A model generated the notes under the pieces. It was not told the DNA's origin and did not search any database. It saw only the letters and a list, made by a program, of their open reading frames with translations. The position numbers and the translations under genes are program-made. Source: SPGG2 sp964194625 (GTDB taxonomy: Bacteria > Pseudomonadota > Gammaproteobacteria > Acidiferrobacterales > SPGG2). Taken from it: 64,000 nucleotides of DNA. Each line of letters begins with the position of its first letter. Position 1 is the first letter of the stretch. The DNA lies in assembly GCA_964194625.1 (NCBI GenBank), contig CAXMNC010000159.1:20807-84806 (forward strand). The letters run 5' to 3'. Of the stretch, positions 1 through 9,461 are shown piece by piece.

Positions 1-2
1 AG

Positions 3-3000
3 ATTCCAACCGAGAGTGGTGATGGAAAACTACTGCAGTGGCTACTTGGTCAGCGAAGGCTCGCGATTGAGGATGGGGAACTACAGTGGTTTGATCAGAT
101 GGGCGAGCGCCGGGGGGCGTACCTTTCCAGGATAAACCTCGATCTACGTAATAAGGGCGATCGCCATAAGCTTGCTGTGACGGTGCAGCTGCCACTGGAG
201 GTGTGTGCTGAGTGTTCGTTGGTTGCTGACATAACAGGCAATCCGACTACCAACAAGGCTTGGCAGGGGCGCGTTTTTGTTAGGGCGGTTGGCGCGGCGC
301 TCGACGGACTGCCGATCGTCATCCGCGAAATGTTACCACCGCAGCTCGCCGGAAAATTCGACGTCCAACTATGGACGGACTGGCAAAACGGAAAACTCAA
401 ATCTGCTAAAGGCAGTATTAAGGTGGCAGATCTCAAATTGCCACTGAAAAACATAAATGCGCCTTTGGCGATTAAATCCGCAAGCGCCGAATTAACCTGG
501 AGCAGGAAAGGCAAAGAATCTCGGCTTGATCTTGAGGACCTACTGCTAGGACTGCATGGTCCGGTTTGGTCGGCTGGGCATCTTCGGATTACCAAAGATT
601 CTGATGGTAGTGCACTGCAGATCGACCACATCAATATCGACGACATCACGGCCTTTCTCGCAGCCATCGATCGTGAGGATAGGTTTTTTGAGATTTTAAA
701 AATTGTTCGGCCTGGTGGCGAACTCCGTGATATCAAGTTAACGATAGATGATGATGGAAAAAGGCTGGATGATTATTCTTTAGAGGCAAAGCTGGAGGAC
801 ATCACATCCGAACCCTATAAGAAGGTGCCTGGTGTGCAGGGATTTAACGCGCGACTTTCGGCGCGACGCGGGCGTGGCACTTTGTTGCTAGCGAATCAGA
901 ATGTCACGGTATCTGCACCGCATGTGTTTCGTGTGCCACTAAACGCCGATATTTCGGGAAATCTCGCCTGGGAGATAAAGAACGAATATGTCGAGATCAA
1001 TGGCGATGACTTGCGTATTACCTCCGAAGATGGCAAGGGTGATGGCAAGCTCACCCTTCGCATTCCCTTCAATCGAACCATCAGACCCTATCTGAAGTTG
1101 CAAGCCAAGTTCAGTGATGGCAACGGTGCCAATGCCAAACGTTATTATCCGATAAACCTCCTCACCCAAAAGACTGTCGCGTGGCTAGATGAATCTATAG
1201 TTGGAGGCCGGGTAACCAGCGTGTCTGTTGTCTATGATGGAAATCTTGCGAGTTTTCCATTCCGGGAAGGCAACGGAACGTTTGAGGTGCGGGCTCATGT
1301 CAGCAATGGTGTATTCAATTATCTACCCGGCTGGGCGCCGATTACCAACGCTGAGGTGGACATCCAGTTCAGTGGTAGCCGCATGCAGCTCAACGGTAAG
1401 CACGGGAAAATTGATGGGCTGGACGTCGAGCAGGTGGTTGCTCGTGCCGAGGATTTACGCAAGAGCGGAAATTCTAATGTTGAGGTAATGGCGAAGATCG
1501 TCGGCCCGTTAGAGGAAACAATCCGCGTTCTGCGTGCCAGCCCGAAAGGGAAACAGAGCGATTGGAAATCGTACCTCGACTTCGGATTAGGGGCACAAGG
1601 CAGCGGTGTTGTCGATTTGACGCTTGATATTCCCGTCGGTAAGGCCAGCGCTTTCACAATGATCGGTAATTACACCATCGAGGATGGATCGTTAGAACTG
1701 GGTATTGCCAAGCTAAAGGGGGAAAGTATCAACGGACGCGTCGGCTTCGATCAAGCGGGAGCCACCGAAGGCGGCCTGCAAATGCGAATGATGGGTGGCG
1801 ATGCCACTGTGAAAATCGCCAGGCAGGTTAATGAAAATCGGCACGAAACGACCCTGTCTGGAGAAGGAAAGTTTACCGCGAATGGCCTTGCTAAGGCGTT
1901 CGAGTGGCCGCTGGTGCCCCATGTTAAGGGTGATGCGGACTGGAAAGGCACCATGCGTTTACACCGTGGTAGGCGTCATCTCGAGCTTGAGGCAGGTTTA
2001 GAGCGCATGACGAGTGCATACCCGGCGCCTTTGCGCAGACCTGACAGTATCCCAGAAAGACTTATCCTAAACGCTGACTACGCTGGGCAGGGCGAACGTA
2101 ACATCAACTTTCGTATCGGTAATCAGATCGACGCCAAGCTAGTTTTTGCAAAACAGGATGTGGGTTGGGGGCTAGCACGAGGGACGGTCGCAGTGGGCGA
2201 GGAGCCGGCGAGTTCGCCGCAGGCTCCCGGTCTGCACGTGAGTACTTCCACCGATCATATCAATGCTGATGCCTGGCTGCGTGTGTTTGGCTTTGGTTCT
2301 AAGGATACGTCACCCATGCCGGATTATCTCCGGCGTTTCACCGGTACATTCAACTCAGTGCAATTAATCAATCGCAGATTGGGTGCGTTGCACATCGATC
2401 TGATGCGAGAAGGTCAAGGTTGGGCAGGTCAACTCAAGGGTGACGCGGCCGAGGGAGAGATGCGCTCAGTCCCGGCCACACGGCGGTCGAACGGAACTAT
2501 CGACCTCGATCTTAAACATCTTGTGGTGCATGACAAAGAACGTGAGACTGACGATGTGCCAATTGATCCCCGCACCCTACCGACGATAGGGCTTAAGGTT
2601 GGTTCGCTCCAACTAACGGGTAAGGAATTGGGGCAATTGGATCTGCGTGCCGCGCATACGGATTTAGGATGGCGTATCGTACGGTGTGACTTGACGCGCC
2701 CAGAGATGACCTTGTCTGCGAAAGGCAGCTGGCAGGTCATCGGCGGTCGACAAAAGACCAAGTTGGAATTGGAAGTGAGTAGCTCAGACATGGGCCAAAC
2801 ATTAGCTGCCTATGGGTCTAGCGATCAAATGGCGAATGGCACGGGTTATCTGACTTCTAAGTTATCATGGGCTGGTTCACCAGCGAGCGTCGGTGTATCG
2901 ACACTATCCGGGAATGTTTCGATGTCGGCGGAGAACGGGCGCTTTCTGAAGGTTCAACAGGGTGCAGGACGGCTTTTCGGTTTGCTCGATCTGACCTCTG

Positions 3001-3410
3001 TTGCCAAGTTTCTGACATTGGATTTCGGTGATTTATTCGGAAAGGGTTTGCCGTTTAAGACTCTGACGGGGGAGGTGTCGATTGAGAAGGGAAACGCCTA
3101 TACGCGTAATCTGGTCTTGACAGGATCGGCAGCACAAGTTTCCGTGAACGGGCGCGTCGGCCTTGCAGCTGAAGATTATGATTTGGCCGTACAAGTTACG
3201 CCCCGGTTCGGGACCAATCTAGCAGTGTGGCAGTTGCTAGGTCCCCAGGCCGCGGTTATCCTGTTGGCATTGGAAAAGTTGCTGGAGAAGCAGATCGGCA
3301 AGGGCCCTCGGATTACGTATCTGATCAAGGGCCTTTGGAACGAGCCGGTTATTACTAGACTGCAAGAAAAACCAGGCCAGCAAGGATCGGATACGGTAGA
3401 TATACGTTAA
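3..3410 (+). CDS. yhdP: YhdP family AsmA-like envelope protein, 5' end outside the window
   Basis: The reading frame is open from the first bases of the window, and the residues before the first in-window ATG (99) still look like the family (LLGQRRLAIEDGELQW), so the gene starts further left and about 1,135 residues are seen. It shows the long repetitive beta-rich AsmA-like architecture. The C-terminus has the family ending with a hydrophobic helix (VILLALEKLLEK) followed by ITYLIKGLWNEPVI. YhdP belongs to the bridge-like lipid-transport proteins (with TamB and YdbH) thought to move phospholipids from the inner to the outer membrane. It is followed after 34 bp by a small secreted protein and then a nitrilase gene. 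Family assignment is firm; function is known from E. coli only. Confidence 0.9.
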   Translation: MPTESGDGKLLQWLLGQRRLAIEDGELQWFDQMGERRGAYLSRINLDLRNKGDRHKLAVTVQLPLEVCAECSLVADITGNPTTNKAWQGRVFVRAVGAALDGLPIVIREMLPPQLAGKFDVQLWTDWQNGKLKSAKGSIKVADLKLPLKNINAPLAIKSASAELTWSRKGKESRLDLEDLLLGLHGPVWSAGHLRITKDSDGSALQIDHINIDDITAFLAAIDREDRFFEILKIVRPGGELRDIKLTIDDDGKRLDDYSLEAKLEDITSEPYKKVPGVQGFNARLSARRGRGTLLLANQNVTVSAPHVFRVPLNADISGNLAWEIKNEYVEINGDDLRITSEDGKGDGKLTLRIPFNRTIRPYLKLQAKFSDGNGANAKRYYPINLLTQKTVAWLDESIVGGRVTSVSVVYDGNLASFPFREGNGTFEVRAHVSNGVFNYLPGWAPITNAEVDIQFSGSRMQLNGKHGKIDGLDVEQVVARAEDLRKSGNSNVEVMAKIVGPLEETIRVLRASPKGKQSDWKSYLDFGLGAQGSGVVDLTLDIPVGKASAFTMIGNYTIEDGSLELGIAKLKGESINGRVGFDQAGATEGGLQMRMMGGDATVKIARQVNENRHETTLSGEGKFTANGLAKAFEWPLVPHVKGDADWKGTMRLHRGRRHLELEAGLERMTSAYPAPLRRPDSIPERLILNADYAGQGERNINFRIGNQIDAKLVFAKQDVGWGLARGTVAVGEEPASSPQAPGLHVSTSTDHINADAWLRVFGFGSKDTSPMPDYLRRFTGTFNSVQLINRRLGALHIDLMREGQGWAGQLKGDAAEGEMRSVPATRRSNGTIDLDLKHLVVHDKERETDDVPIDPRTLPTIGLKVGSLQLTGKELGQLDLRAAHTDLGWRIVRCDLTRPEMTLSAKGSWQVIGGRQKTKLELEVSSSDMGQTLAAYGSSDQMANGTGYLTSKLSWAGSPASVGVSTLSGNVSMSAENGRFLKVQQGAGRLFGLLDLTSVAKFLTLDFGDLFGKGLPFKTLTGEVSIEKGNAYTRNLVLTGSAAQVSVNGRVGLAAEDYDLAVQVTPRFGTNLAVWQLLGPQAAVILLALEKLLEKQIGKGPRITYLIKGLWNEPVITRLQEKPGQQGSDTVDIR

Positions 3411-3444
3411 TAAAATGCTGCATCGGTGGTATTCTGTAGAAAGA

Positions 3445-3771
3445 ATGGTCATGCGGCTTCTTGCGTTGCTATTGTTAACACTGCCGGTGCCGCTATCCGC
3501 AGAGAGTGTCACTATGACGGCTGACCAGTGGGCAAGCCCCCGCAGTGGAGAGTCGATAATACGCTTTGAACGCTTGAACAAGCTGGTCGAAGCATTCGAT
3601 CAAAGTCCCGATAATCAGATCTTAATTCGGCATGCAGAGGGAGAAAATGGCACACTGTGGGCCGAAGAGTTACGTTCATGGCTCGTATCGCTAGGTATCC
3701 CTTCAGGCCGTATCGTGCTTAACGCGGGTCTCGGACGAAGTGATGCCATCATCGTAGAAACTAGCCCATGA
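3445..3771 (+). CDS. Small secreted protein of unknown function
   Basis: A protein of about 109 residues with a clear signal peptide (MVMRLLALLLLTLPVPLSAES, cleavage probably after LSA). The mature part has a short motif region with HAEGENGTLWAEELRSWLV followed by LGIPSGRIVL. I do not recognise a named domain. The in-frame ATG at 3415 would add ten polar residues in front of the signal peptide, so the ATG at 3445 (or 3451) is preferred. It lies between yhdP and the nitrilase gene and overlaps the nitrilase start by 4 bp, so it is probably cotranscribed. A periplasmic location is inferred from the signal peptide; the role is unknown. Confidence 0.7.
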   Translation: MVMRLLALLLLTLPVPLSAESVTMTADQWASPRSGESIIRFERLNKLVEAFDQSPDNQILIRHAEGENGTLWAEELRSWLVSLGIPSGRIVLNAGLGRSDAIIVETSP

Positions 3772-4631
3772 CACGAAAAACTAACAACCGAGTTGCTGCC
3801 ATACAAATGGTATCCGGTGCCGATGTGGACGCGAACCTTGATGAGGCGGCTCGACTGATTTCGACAGCTGTCTCAGCCGGCGTAGAATTCGTGGTCTTAC
3901 CCGAGAACTTTGCCATTATGCCCACTGAGGACGCTGGCCAACTGCAAGTGATGGAGCGCGATGGCGACGGCCCCATCCAGGAGTTCCTCTCAGCCCAGGC
4001 GCACCAAAACCACATCTGGCTTGTCGGAGGCTCCATACCGCTTGTATCTAGTCAACCGTCCAAAGTTCGAGCTGCTTGTTTGTTATTCAACGATCGTGGC
4101 GAACGCGTTGCCCGTTACGACAAGTTACATCTGTTTGACGTGAAGCTCGATAACGGCGAAGAGTATAGTGAGTCGCTCACCATTGAGCCAGGCGAGAGCG
4201 TTGTAGTGGTTGACTCACCAATAGGTCGACTAGGTCTTACGATCTGTTACGATTTGAGGTTTCCGGAGATCTTTCGTCAGATGCTAGATCAGGGTGCCGA
4301 GATCTTTTCTGTTCCGTCCGCATTTACGGCAACCACTGGAAAAGTTCATTGGGAAATACTGTTGCGCGCCCGGGCAATCGAGAACCTGGCTTATGTGATA
4401 GGCGCCGGGCAGGGCGGCAGCCATAGCAGTGGACGCGAAACCTATGGTGACAGCATTGTTATCGACCCCTGGGGGAAAGTTATTAACCGTCTGGCGCGAG
4501 GGCCTGGAATAGTCACCGCAGATATCGATCGTAAACGCTTGGAAAAGCTGCGTCGGAGTTTGCCGAGCATCGAACATCGGAGGTTGGGTCATGACCGGAG
4601 CATTGCAGAAGGCAAGAGAATCTCTGCTTGA
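3768..4631 (+). CDS. Carbon-nitrogen hydrolase (nitrilase superfamily, Nit1/deaminated glutathione amidase type)
   Basis: 287 residues, the usual length for a single-domain nitrilase-superfamily amidase. The catalytic triad is visible as Glu46 (LPENFA), Lys119 (RYDKLHLFDV) and Cys160 (LTICYDLRFPE). The DLRFPE context after the cysteine is typical of the Nit1/YafV-like branch that repairs deaminated glutathione, but substrate cannot be fixed from sequence. The start overlaps the preceding gene by 4 bp and the end overlaps tldD by 41 bp, which points to translational coupling. A cytoplasmic location is inferred from the absence of a signal peptide. Confidence 0.9.
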   Translation: MTRKTNNRVAAIQMVSGADVDANLDEAARLISTAVSAGVEFVVLPENFAIMPTEDAGQLQVMERDGDGPIQEFLSAQAHQNHIWLVGGSIPLVSSQPSKVRAACLLFNDRGERVARYDKLHLFDVKLDNGEEYSESLTIEPGESVVVVDSPIGRLGLTICYDLRFPEIFRQMLDQGAEIFSVPSAFTATTGKVHWEILLRARAIENLAYVIGAGQGGSHSSGRETYGDSIVIDPWGKVINRLARGPGIVTADIDRKRLEKLRRSLPSIEHRRLGHDRSIAEGKRISA

Positions 4632-6042
4632 GCCTGCTGGTATCGGCGATAGCGAACTGGAACGGCTGATAGGACGTCTTCTATCCCATAAAGTCGATTA
4701 TGCTGATCTGTACTTTCAGTATCGGCGTCACGAGTCTTGGTCGCTGGAGGAAAGTCAGGTTAAGTCGGGAAGCCACAACATCGAACAAGGTGTTGGGGTG
4801 CGGGCAATTAGCCAGGAGAAAACCGGTTTTGCATATTCAGACGAGATCGGCGTGCCCGCCCTGTTGGATGCGGCTAGTGCCGCGCGCACGATCGCCCAAG
4901 CTGGTGGCGATGGTGCGATGATGCCCATAAGTTGGCAAGGCGGCCGCAGCTTGCAACTGTATCCGGCTCTAGATCCACTTGACAGCCTACCAGACGCTAC
5001 CAAGGTGAAGTTGCTAGAAGACGTCGAGGCGGAAGCACGGCGCCAGGATCCGCGTGTACGACAGGTTATGGCTAGTTTGGCTGGCGTGCATGAGATCGTC
5101 ATGGTGGTGCGTAGTGACGGTGTACTTGCTGGTGATATCCGCCCGCTAGTGCGATTGAACGTTGTGGTCATCGTTGAACAAGACGGTCGTCGAGAGCAAG
5201 GCATCGCTGGCGGCGGCGGTCGTTTCGACTACCAATACTTCATTGATAAGGAGACGGCGCTTGGTTATGCGCGTGAAGCCGTTCGCCAGGCAATTGTAAA
5301 TCTCGAGGCTGTAGATGCCCCGGCGGGGACAATGCAGGTGGTACTCGGGCCGGGCTGGCCGGGCATTCTTCTGCATGAGGCGATTGGCCATGGTCTCGAG
5401 GGAGATTTCAACCGAAAGGGGACCTCTGCGTTCTCCGGACGTATCGGCGAACGTGTGGCGTCCGAGCAGTGTACGGTGGTGGATGATGGCACCATTCGCG
5501 ACCGCCGGGGTTCGTTAAATATCGACGATGAAGGTACCCCCGCACAGAATACGATGTTGATCGAAAAGGGAGTCTTAACCCAGTATATGCAAGACACACT
5601 CAATGCCCGCCTAATGGGAGTGACCTCTACCGGCAACGGTAGGCGTGAGTCGTATGCACACTTGCCGATGCCACGGATGACGAATACTTATATGTTAGCC
5701 AGTGAGTACGACCCCCAGGAGATCATCGCATCGGTAGATGACGGGGTGTATGCGGCCAACTTTGGCGGCGGCCAAGTTGATATTACTTCCGGTAAGTTCG
5801 TTTTTTCGGCAAGTGAAGCGTACTTGATAGAGAAAGGCAAAATAACACGCCCAATCAAGGGTGCGACGCTAATCGGAAATGGCCCCGACGTCTTAACGCG
5901 CATAGGCATGGTTGGCAATGACCTCAAACTCGATACGGGGGTGGGCACCTGCGGTAAAGAGGGTCAAAGCGTGCCGGTCGGCGTTGGCCAGCCGACCTTG
6001 CGGATTGATGGATTGACGGTGGGCGGTACACAGAGCAGCTGA
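4591..6042 (+). CDS. tldD: Metalloprotease subunit TldD
   Basis: 483 residues, matching the usual TldD length. The zinc-binding HExxxH motif is present (HEAIGHGLEGD, His262-Glu263-His267), followed by the conserved GLEGDFNRKGTSAF region. TldD is the catalytic half of the TldD/PmbA (TldE) heterodimer, which degrades unfolded peptides inside its cavity and in E. coli processes microcin B17 and the CcdA antitoxin. The pmbA gene follows 9 bp downstream, giving both subunits in one transcript. The start lies inside the nitrilase gene, so it is probably translated by coupling. No microcin-like precursor gene was seen nearby. Confidence 0.95.
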   Translation: MTGALQKARESLLEPAGIGDSELERLIGRLLSHKVDYADLYFQYRRHESWSLEESQVKSGSHNIEQGVGVRAISQEKTGFAYSDEIGVPALLDAASAARTIAQAGGDGAMMPISWQGGRSLQLYPALDPLDSLPDATKVKLLEDVEAEARRQDPRVRQVMASLAGVHEIVMVVRSDGVLAGDIRPLVRLNVVVIVEQDGRREQGIAGGGGRFDYQYFIDKETALGYAREAVRQAIVNLEAVDAPAGTMQVVLGPGWPGILLHEAIGHGLEGDFNRKGTSAFSGRIGERVASEQCTVVDDGTIRDRRGSLNIDDEGTPAQNTMLIEKGVLTQYMQDTLNARLMGVTSTGNGRRESYAHLPMPRMTNTYMLASEYDPQEIIASVDDGVYAANFGGGQVDITSGKFVFSASEAYLIEKGKITRPIKGATLIGNGPDVLTRIGMVGNDLKLDTGVGTCGKEGQSVPVGVGQPTLRIDGLTVGGTQSS

Positions 6043-6051
6043 GGCTCTACG

Positions 6052-7407
6052 ATGGAATCCAAAGTTGAACTCGTGTCAGACGCGACGATAGGTAATAGCC
6101 AACTAACTACGCTCGTCGATCTGGTGCTGACGGAAGCCAAGAATCAAGGCGCGAGCGCGGCGGAGGCGGTGGCCAGCGTCAGCCAAGGCTTATCGGTTAG
6201 CGTACGTCTCGGTGAAGTCGAAACGGTGGAACACAATCGCGACAAAGATCTTGGTGTTACGGTATTTTTTGGTCACCGCAGCGGCTCGGCCAGTACATCG
6301 GACTTCAAAGAGTCCGCGGTTCGTGACAGCGTGCGTGCGGCGTGCTCGATAGCAAAATATATGGCGGAAGACGAGTGCGTAGGTTTGGCGGATGCGGACA
6401 AATTGGCGAAAGAAATTCCGGATCTAGATCTTTACCATCCATGGAACCCAGGCACAGAGCAGGCGATCAGTATTGCTCGTCAATGTGAAGACGCGGCCCG
6501 ACGTGTCGATGCCCGGATCGAGAATTCCGAGGGAGCTACTATTTCGAGTCACGAGGGTCTGGTGGTCTACGGCAACAGCAGTGGGTTCTTAGGAACAATT
6601 CCAACGACGCGACACAGTCTCAGTTGCAGCGTAATCGCCCAAGACACGGAGGGGATGCAAAGAGACTATTGGTATTCAGTTGCACGCGATGCCAGCGAAC
6701 TGGAAGACGCCGAACAGCTTGGTAACAAGGCGGGCCAGCGCGCTTTACGACGGCTGGGAGCGCGAAAACTGGGTACGCGTGAAACGCCCGTCATCTATGA
6801 AGCACCAGTAGCATCGAGTTTGCTATCGCATCTGGCCAGCGCGCTTAATGGTACCAGTCTGTACCGAGAGTCGTCGTTCCTATTGGGTCATCTCGATAAG
6901 AGAATATTTCCTGACCACGTTCGGATCTTAGAACAACCTCACCTAAAAAAGACACTAGGTAGTGCCCCGTTCGACAACGAAGGTGTGGCGACGATAACGA
7001 GTGATTTAGTGACTAAGGGCGTGCTTCAACACTATCTGTTGGATTCATATTCCGCCCGCAAGCTGGGCTTGCAAACGACCGGCAATGCCGGGGGCGTACA
7101 CAATATGATGATCGAACCCGGGGATCGCGATCTTGACGAGTTGTTAAGACACATGGGTACTGGTTTGTTGGTTACCGAATTGATTGGATTTGGTGTCAAT
7201 ACCGTCACGGGTGACTACTCTCGCGGCGCGACTGGATTTTGGGTCGACAATGGTGAAATCGTCTATCCAGTCGAAGAGATTACAGTAGCTGGAAATCTTA
7301 AGAACATATTCCAGGAGCTGATCGCTACCGGTAATGACGTCGACGCTCGTGGAAATATCCGCAGTGGCTCTATTCTCATCGGAAATATGACAGTAGCGGG
7401 CAACTAA
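6052..7407 (+). CDS. pmbA: Metalloprotease subunit PmbA (TldE)
   Basis: 451 residues, normal family length. It has the TldD/PmbA fold signatures but no HExxxH motif, as expected for the non-catalytic partner. Recognisable blocks are LDSYSARKLGLQTTGNAGG and FGVNTVTGDYSRGATGFWVD near the C-terminus. It forms the heterodimeric protease with TldD, encoded immediately upstream, and the cytoplasmic complex threads unstructured peptides. The 121-bp gap behind it suggests the transcript ends or weakens before mgtE. Confidence 0.95.
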   Translation: MESKVELVSDATIGNSQLTTLVDLVLTEAKNQGASAAEAVASVSQGLSVSVRLGEVETVEHNRDKDLGVTVFFGHRSGSASTSDFKESAVRDSVRAACSIAKYMAEDECVGLADADKLAKEIPDLDLYHPWNPGTEQAISIARQCEDAARRVDARIENSEGATISSHEGLVVYGNSSGFLGTIPTTRHSLSCSVIAQDTEGMQRDYWYSVARDASELEDAEQLGNKAGQRALRRLGARKLGTRETPVIYEAPVASSLLSHLASALNGTSLYRESSFLLGHLDKRIFPDHVRILEQPHLKKTLGSAPFDNEGVATITSDLVTKGVLQHYLLDSYSARKLGLQTTGNAGGVHNMMIEPGDRDLDELLRHMGTGLLVTELIGFGVNTVTGDYSRGATGFWVDNGEIVYPVEEITVAGNLKNIFQELIATGNDVDARGNIRSGSILIGNMTVAGN

Positions 7408-7493
7408 CCATAACAAACGTGCGTAACTGGATTACGCGCGCAGTGTTCTCCACCTGTCACCCTAATATAAGAGACCCCAGCCGTTAAGATGGT

Positions 7494-7514
7494 AGAATGC
7501 GTGTTGCGCATTCT
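7494..7514 (+). promoter_or_regulatory. Hairpin in the mgtE leader
   Basis: AGAATGCG and CGCATTCT form a perfect 8-bp stem with a 5-nt loop (TGTTG), ending 14 nt before the mgtE ATG. There is no T-run behind it, so it is not a standard terminator. Its position next to the ribosome-binding region makes a translational control role possible, but that is inference. Confidence 0.4.
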
Positions 7515-7528
7515 CATGGCCTAGTTTC

Positions 7529-8884
7529 ATGACCACGTCAAAACCACAAGAGCAGACGGATTATCTCGTCGAGATCCTCGCGGCGCTGGAAAGCGAAGAT
7601 TCCTTAAAGGTCCAAGATATCCTTGCTGATATTCACCCGGCAGATATTGCTGGCGTGTTGGAAGGGATTCCGCCAGAACAACGACACTCGGTTTGGCACC
7701 AGGTCGATCCCGAGACGATGGGCGAAGTTCTGGTGGAAGTGCCGGAGGCCGTTCGCAGCGATCTGCTAGAAGACATGGATCACAGTGCCTTGGTGACAGC
7801 TGTTCAAGCGTTGGAAACCGATGACATTGCCGATCTATTACCAGAACTATCAGCCGAGGTTACAGCGGAGATCCTGTTCTTTATGGACAAGCAGGGTCGG
7901 CAGCGACTCGATGCTGTGCTGTCGTTTCCTGAGGATACCGCGGGCGGCCTGATGAATGTTGATGCCGTGACAGTGCGGGAGAACATAACACTTCAAGTCG
8001 TTCTTCGTTATTTGCGTCTACGCGGTGAGCTCCCAGAGTACATGAATGAGCTTTATGTAGTGGACAGGGCGCATCGCTTAATAGGAGCCCTTCAGCTTGC
8101 CAAGATTCTCACTACCGATCCCAAGCTGCTAGTTCATGATGTCATGGACGAAGATACTAACAAACTAACCGTATTGATGCCGGATCGGGAAGTGGCCGCT
8201 GCATTCGAGCGTTACAATCTCATTAATGCACCAGTGGTTGACGAAGATGAGAGATTATTAGGCCGGATCACGATTGATGACGTTGTCGATGTTATCCGAG
8301 AGGAGGCGGATCATTCTGTAATGGCGCCGGCGGGCTTGAGTGAGGAAGTCGATATCTTCGCACCTGTCGTACGCAGTGCCCGCGACCGAGCGCTGTGGCT
8401 CGGAGTTAACTTGATAACTGCTGTTATCGCTTCCTGGGTGATTGGTCTTTTTGAGGACGCGATTGAAAAGGTGGTCGCGCTTGCTGTGTTGATGCCGATA
8501 GTAGCTAGCATGGGGGGTAATGCAGGGACGCAGACAGTTACGCTAGTCGTGCGCGGTTTGGCAGTAGGAACGATTACAGATGCAAACGCACGTGGTCTAT
8601 TGGTGAGGGAATTGATGGTGGGCGTTTTAAATAGTATGTTATGGGCGCTGATCGTTGCGCTGGTTGCAATCGCTTGGTTTCATAATCTCGCACTTGGTTT
8701 GATCATTGCCCTTGCCATGATAATTAATCTCGTATTTGCGGCGCTGGCGGGGGTAGCGATTCCCATAGCAGTACGCCGCCTGGGGATCGATCCTGCCTTG
8801 GCTAGTGGAGTTGCCTTAACGACAGTGACGGACGTGGTGGGTTTCTTGGCCTTTCTCGGATTGGCTACATTATTTCTGATTTGA
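7529..8884 (+). CDS. mgtE: Magnesium transporter MgtE
   Basis: 451 residues with the classic MgtE layout: an N-terminal helical domain (about residues 10-135), a pair of CBS domains (about 140-260, including LINAPVVDEDERLLGRITIDDV), a plug helix, and about five transmembrane helices in the C-terminal part. The conserved first pore region MPIVASMGGNAGTQT is present. MgtE is a Mg2+ channel of the inner membrane that is gated by cytosolic Mg2+ binding between the N, CBS and plug elements. It stands alone on the plus strand behind a hairpin leader. In some relatives mgtE closes the rapZ-PTS gene run, and here it lies only 0.6 kb from rapZ. Confidence 0.95.
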   Translation: MTTSKPQEQTDYLVEILAALESEDSLKVQDILADIHPADIAGVLEGIPPEQRHSVWHQVDPETMGEVLVEVPEAVRSDLLEDMDHSALVTAVQALETDDIADLLPELSAEVTAEILFFMDKQGRQRLDAVLSFPEDTAGGLMNVDAVTVRENITLQVVLRYLRLRGELPEYMNELYVVDRAHRLIGALQLAKILTTDPKLLVHDVMDEDTNKLTVLMPDREVAAAFERYNLINAPVVDEDERLLGRITIDDVVDVIREEADHSVMAPAGLSEEVDIFAPVVRSARDRALWLGVNLITAVIASWVIGLFEDAIEKVVALAVLMPIVASMGGNAGTQTVTLVVRGLAVGTITDANARGLLVRELMVGVLNSMLWALIVALVAIAWFHNLALGLIIALAMIINLVFAALAGVAIPIAVRRLGIDPALASGVALTTVTDVVGFLAFLGLATLFLI

Positions 8885-9013
8885 GAGCTAAAGTAATATA
8901 GACATGGTCGATTATACCTTGATCCGGAGAAGCAGCACTTCACCCACCGAAAGCTGCCATCTGTCAGCTGGCGTTTGCGTTTCAGAGAGTTCTGTGATTT
9001 TTTGAGAGTGTCA

Positions 9014-9415
9014 ATGCAGCCCAACATTCTGAAATTACTTAAACAAGCCATTGCAGAGCAACGATGTCTGGCCGTACGATATCGCGACGGCGGTGCTCGA
9101 GTTGTGGAGCCGCATGCAGCGTACACCAATGATCGAAATGAGATTGTTGTCGATTGCTATCAGACCGGTGGTTTTTCGGCATCTGGCAGGAAACCCCCGT
9201 TCTGGAAGCGGTTCCGGTTAAAAAAAATCACCGCTGCCTCGCTGCTCAAGCAAACCTTCGAGCCACGTGTAGAGGAGGGTTTCAGTCCCGAAAAACCTAG
9301 GTATAAGAATAAACCGGTGGCCATTATTGCCAATGATGAGCCATCGTACATGCATTCACCGGAAGCACTGCAGCAGATGGGGCCATTCTTACCGGACGAT
9401 AGAAAATTTCACTGA
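9014..9415 (+). CDS. Small WYL-domain-like protein
   Basis: About 133 residues from the ATG at 9014; the ATG at 8975 would add 13 residues with no family support. The first half (LAVRYRDGGARVVEPHAAYTN followed by a strand-rich segment with FRLKKIT) resembles the ligand-binding WYL fold. No helix-turn-helix is present, so this is not a complete WYL transcriptional regulator. The C-terminal third is charged and contains PRYKNKPVAI. It is a single gene convergent with rapZ, 46 bp away. I cannot give a function; nucleotide or nucleic-acid sensing would be a guess from the WYL family. Confidence 0.65.
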   Translation: MQPNILKLLKQAIAEQRCLAVRYRDGGARVVEPHAAYTNDRNEIVVDCYQTGGFSASGRKPPFWKRFRLKKITAASLLKQTFEPRVEEGFSPEKPRYKNKPVAIIANDEPSYMHSPEALQQMGPFLPDDRKFH

Positions 9416-9461
9416 CGGAGATGTGGTTGGGTGTTAAGCTACGTCAATAGGAGAATACCTA

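Noticed and set aside
8680..9129. 149-codon minus-strand frame across the mgtE end
   Set aside because: Overlaps the conserved C-terminal membrane part of mgtE and the start of the WYL-like gene; no domain.
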